Source: Lentzea aerocolonigenes (lineage in GTDB: Bacteria > Actinomycetota > Actinomycetes > Mycobacteriales > Pseudonocardiaceae). From it: a stretch of DNA of 64,000 nt. The stretch is taken from NCBI RefSeq assembly GCF_000974445.1, contig NZ_BBOJ01000013.1:1-64000 (forward strand), given 5' to 3'. Position numbers and translations under genes: made by a program. Positions 59,547-64,000 of the stretch are shown here, piece by piece (position 1 is the stretch's first letter; each line of letters begins with the position of its first letter). Under the pieces are notes generated by a model that saw only the letters and a program-made list of their open reading frames with translations, had not been told where the DNA came from and searched no databases.

Positions 59547-61105
59547 TTCTTCTTGTCGTCGTCGTCGAACTTGAACTTCGACGGGTCGAAGCCGGGTGGG
59601 AGCTCGTTCATGCCACCGCCGAGGTTCGGCAGGCCGCCGCCCTGGGGCATGCCGGGCAGGCCGCCGGGAAGACCACCGGGCATGCCGCCGGGGAACATGC
59701 CGGGGAAGCCGCCCTTGATCTTCGGCGGCGTCGGGCCGCGTCCGCCCTTGCCCTTCTTCCCCTTCTTGCCCTTCTTCCCCTTGCCGCCACCGCCGCCGAA
59801 GCCCATCCGGCCGGCCATCGCCGACATCATCTTGCGGGCCTCGAAGAAGCGGTTGACCAGGTCGTTGACGTCGCTGACCTTGACGCCGGAACCGTTCGCG
59901 ATGCGCAGCCGGCGAGAGGCGTTGATGATCTTGGGATCGTCGCGCTCCGCCGGGGTCATGCCGCGGATGATCGCCTGGATGCGGTCGAGGTGCTTCTCGT
60001 CCAGCATCGCGAGCTGGTCCTTCATCTGACCGGCACCGGGAAGCATGCCGAGCAGGTTCGCGATCGGGCCCATCTTGCGGATGGCGAGCATCTGCTCCAG
60101 GAAGTCCTCGAGCGTCAACTGGCCGGAGTGCAGCTTCTGCGCGGCCTTCTCGGCCTGCTGCTGGTCGAAGTGCTGCTCGGCCTGCTCGATCAGCGTGAGG
60201 ACGTCACCCATGCCGAGGATGCGCGAGGCCATCCGGTCGGGGTGGAAGACGTCGAAGTCCTCGAGCTTCTCGCCGTTGGACGCGAAGAGGATCGGCTGGC
60301 CGGTGACCTCGCGGACCGACAGCGCGGCACCACCGCGCGCGTCGCCGTCGAGCTTCGTCAGCACGACACCGGTGAACCCGACGCCGTCGCGGAACGCCGT
60401 GGCCGTGTTGACCGCGTCCTGACCGACCATGGCGTCGACCACGAACAGGACCTCGTCCGGGTTGACCGCGGCCCGGATGTCGATGGCCTGCTTCATCATC
60501 TCCTCGTCGACACCCAGCCGGCCGGCCGTGTCGACGAGGACGATGTCGTGCTGCTTCGCCTTGGCTTCCTCGATGCCGCGGCGCGACACCGCGACCGGGT
60601 CACCGACGCCGTTGCCCGGCTCGGGAGCGAAGACGGGCACGCCCGCCCGCTCACCGACCACCTGGAGCTGCGTCACCGCGTTCGGGCGCTGCAGGTCGGC
60701 CGCGACGAGCAGCGGCGTGTGGCCCTGGCCCTTCAGCCACTTGGCCAGCTTGCCGGCGAGCGTCGTCTTGCCGGCACCCTGCAGACCGGCCAGCATGATC
60801 ACCGACGGCGGGTTCTTCGCCAGGTTCAGCCTGCGGGTCTCGCCGCCGAGGACGTTGACCAGTTCCTCGTTGACGATCTTCACGACCTGCTGCGCCGGGT
60901 TCAGCGCCTGGTGCACCTCGGAGCCCTTGGCGCGCTCCTTCACCTTGGCGATGAAGCCGCGCACGACAGGCAGCGCGACGTCTGCCTCGAGCAGGGCGAC
61001 CCTGATCTCGCGCGCGGTCGCGTCGATGTCGGCGTCGCTGAGCCTGCCCTTGCCGCGAAGGCCCTGGAGAACCGCGGTCAGCCGGTCGGAAAGCGTGGAG
61101 AACAC
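59543..61105 (-). CDS. ffh: Signal recognition particle protein Ffh
   Basis: SRP54 GTPase that delivers nascent membrane proteins to the membrane with 4.5S RNA and FtsY. The 520-residue protein has an N domain (1-90), a G domain with GLQGAGKTT (107-115), DTAGRLG and TKLDGDARGG, and an M domain rich in Met. Its tail is unusually Lys/Gly/Met/Pro-rich (GKKGKKGKKGKGG, then MPGGLPGGLPGMP). GTG 61105 is the usual start; the reported frame begins further upstream. Confidence 0.96.
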   Translation of the reverse strand: MFSTLSDRLTAVLQGLRGKGRLSDADIDATAREIRVALLEADVALPVVRGFIAKVKERAKGSEVHQALNPAQQVVKIVNEELVNVLGGETRRLNLAKNPPSVIMLAGLQGAGKTTLAGKLAKWLKGQGHTPLLVAADLQRPNAVTQLQVVGERAGVPVFAPEPGNGVGDPVAVSRRGIEEAKAKQHDIVLVDTAGRLGVDEEMMKQAIDIRAAVNPDEVLFVVDAMVGQDAVNTATAFRDGVGFTGVVLTKLDGDARGGAALSVREVTGQPILFASNGEKLEDFDVFHPDRMASRILGMGDVLTLIEQAEQHFDQQQAEKAAQKLHSGQLTLEDFLEQMLAIRKMGPIANLLGMLPGAGQMKDQLAMLDEKHLDRIQAIIRGMTPAERDDPKIINASRRLRIANGSGVKVSDVNDLVNRFFEARKMMSAMAGRMGFGGGGGKGKKGKKGKKGKGGRGPTPPKIKGGFPGMFPGGMPGGLPGGLPGMPQGGGLPNLGGGMNELPPGFDPSKFKFDDDDKKK

Positions 61106-61131
61106 GCCGTCCAGCCTAGCTAACCGCGCCT

Positions 61132-61596
61132 TCACCCGAGGTGCGGCTCCCCAACGAGCGTCATCGCGTGCTCCACCCGCAGCCGCATGGAGGGGTGCAT
61201 TCGGAGGTTCTCGATGTCTCCCGCCTTCACGAACCGCACCCGTGTCGTCTCGTCACTGGCCGCCGCCGCACCGCCCGTGACGCGCGCACGGAACACCATC
61301 GAGCACTCCTGACTGACCGTGCCGTCGTCGTAAGAGGTGACGTGCTGCGGGTCCGAGTAGAGGCCAACGAGTCCGGTGATCTCCACGTCGTAGCCGGTCT
61401 CTTCTTTGGCCTCGCGCACGGCCGCCTGGGCGAACGTCTCCCCCACGTCGACCAAACCGCCGGGCAACGCCCAATAGCCGTCATCAGCGCGTTCGATCAG
61501 CAGGAGACCCTCGTCCGTCTGCGCCGCGACCTGGACCACCGGCCACAACCGATTGGCCCGCGGCGCGTCGGGGTCGTGAAAGTGGTCCTTCTTCAT
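61132..61596 (-). CDS. NUDIX hydrolase
   Basis: A 154-residue pyrophosphatase acting on nucleoside diphosphate derivatives. The Nudix box is complete: GGLVDVGETFAQAAVREAKEETGYDV. A position resembling ADP-ribose or nucleotide-sugar pyrophosphatases is likely, but substrate cannot be read. ATG 61596 is preferred over TTG 61602. It converges on nothing but lies head-to-head with the TIR gene, with 25 bp between their start codons. Confidence 0.9.
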   Translation of the reverse strand: MKKDHFHDPDAPRANRLWPVVQVAAQTDEGLLLIERADDGYWALPGGLVDVGETFAQAAVREAKEETGYDVEITGLVGLYSDPQHVTSYDDGTVSQECSMVFRARVTGGAAAASDETTRVRFVKAGDIENLRMHPSMRLRVEHAMTLVGEPHLG

Positions 61597-61621
61597 GTCC
61601 AAATGATGCAGGATGCTCCCC

Positions 61622-64000
<2,379 letters not shown>

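Noticed and set aside
57806..60029. 723-codon plus-strand frame across the decarboxylase-type, amidohydrolase and ffh genes
   Set aside because: It is out of frame with the recognised plus-strand gene and antisense to two others; no domain.

Overview
The window is chromosomal DNA from a high-GC, mycothiol-making, probably sporulating actinomycete, most likely of the Pseudonocardiaceae (Lentzea, Saccharothrix or Actinosynnema type). This rests on the very high GC, frequent GTG starts, a mycothione reductase gene, a WhiG-type sporulation sigma factor, and a backbone whose gene order follows the Mycobacterium tuberculosis mtr to ffh segment. The family assignment is inference; no rRNA or tRNA gene is present to test it.

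Layout. 1-0.8 kb: an IS110-family transposase cut by the window edge. 1-12.4 kb: mtr, a flavodoxin-like protein, a glyoxalase-fold protein, an MFS exporter with a divergent FadR-type regulator, an epoxide hydrolase with a winged-helix protein, a LysR/EamA divergent pair, cobQ and an alpha/beta hydrolase. 11.5-18.8 kb (all minus): dxr, rip1, ispG, an acetyltransferase, a penicillin-binding lipoprotein and map, joining isoprenoid precursor synthesis, regulated intramembrane proteolysis and wall synthesis. 18.9-27.8 kb: a YeaQ-like membrane protein, a two-component system whose kinase has an unusual C-terminal extension, a secreted I36-type inhibitor, an ArsR-like regulator and a potABCD-like ABC importer. 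27.5-36.6 kb: a DUF2631 protein, a quinone oxidoreductase/HxlR pair, a Ser/Thr kinase, rlmN, a PadR regulator, an aldo/keto reductase, a methyltransferase, a two-domain VOC protein and an ECF sigma factor with a membrane partner.

36.6-54.7 kb is the translation and growth block, nearly all minus strand: rpsP-khpA-rimM-trmD, rplS, two tandem lepB genes, rnhB, a DUF2469 gene, yraN, comM, dprA, xerC-whiG, then rpsB-tsf-pyrH-frr-cdsA. A 1.48-kb repetitive non-coding stretch separates comM from dprA. 54.8-61.6 kb holds pxpA with a CPBP protease, an ECF41 sigma factor facing a carboxymuconolactone decarboxylase, an amidohydrolase, ffh and a NUDIX hydrolase.

The most striking gene is at the right end (61622 to beyond 64000): a TIR-like domain, a STAND-type ATPase and WD40 repeats in one reading frame that is still open at the window end. 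It begins 25 bp from the divergent NUDIX gene and has the build of a predicted antiphage or programmed-death sensor. Other points worth following are the ECF41 divergent promoter, the kinase with an outside C-terminal domain, the repeat region at 46-47.4 kb, paired DnaA-box-like sites near 49.4 kb, an orphan LacI-type operator at 44.06 kb, and stem-loops in the gaps of the rpsB-cdsA cluster.
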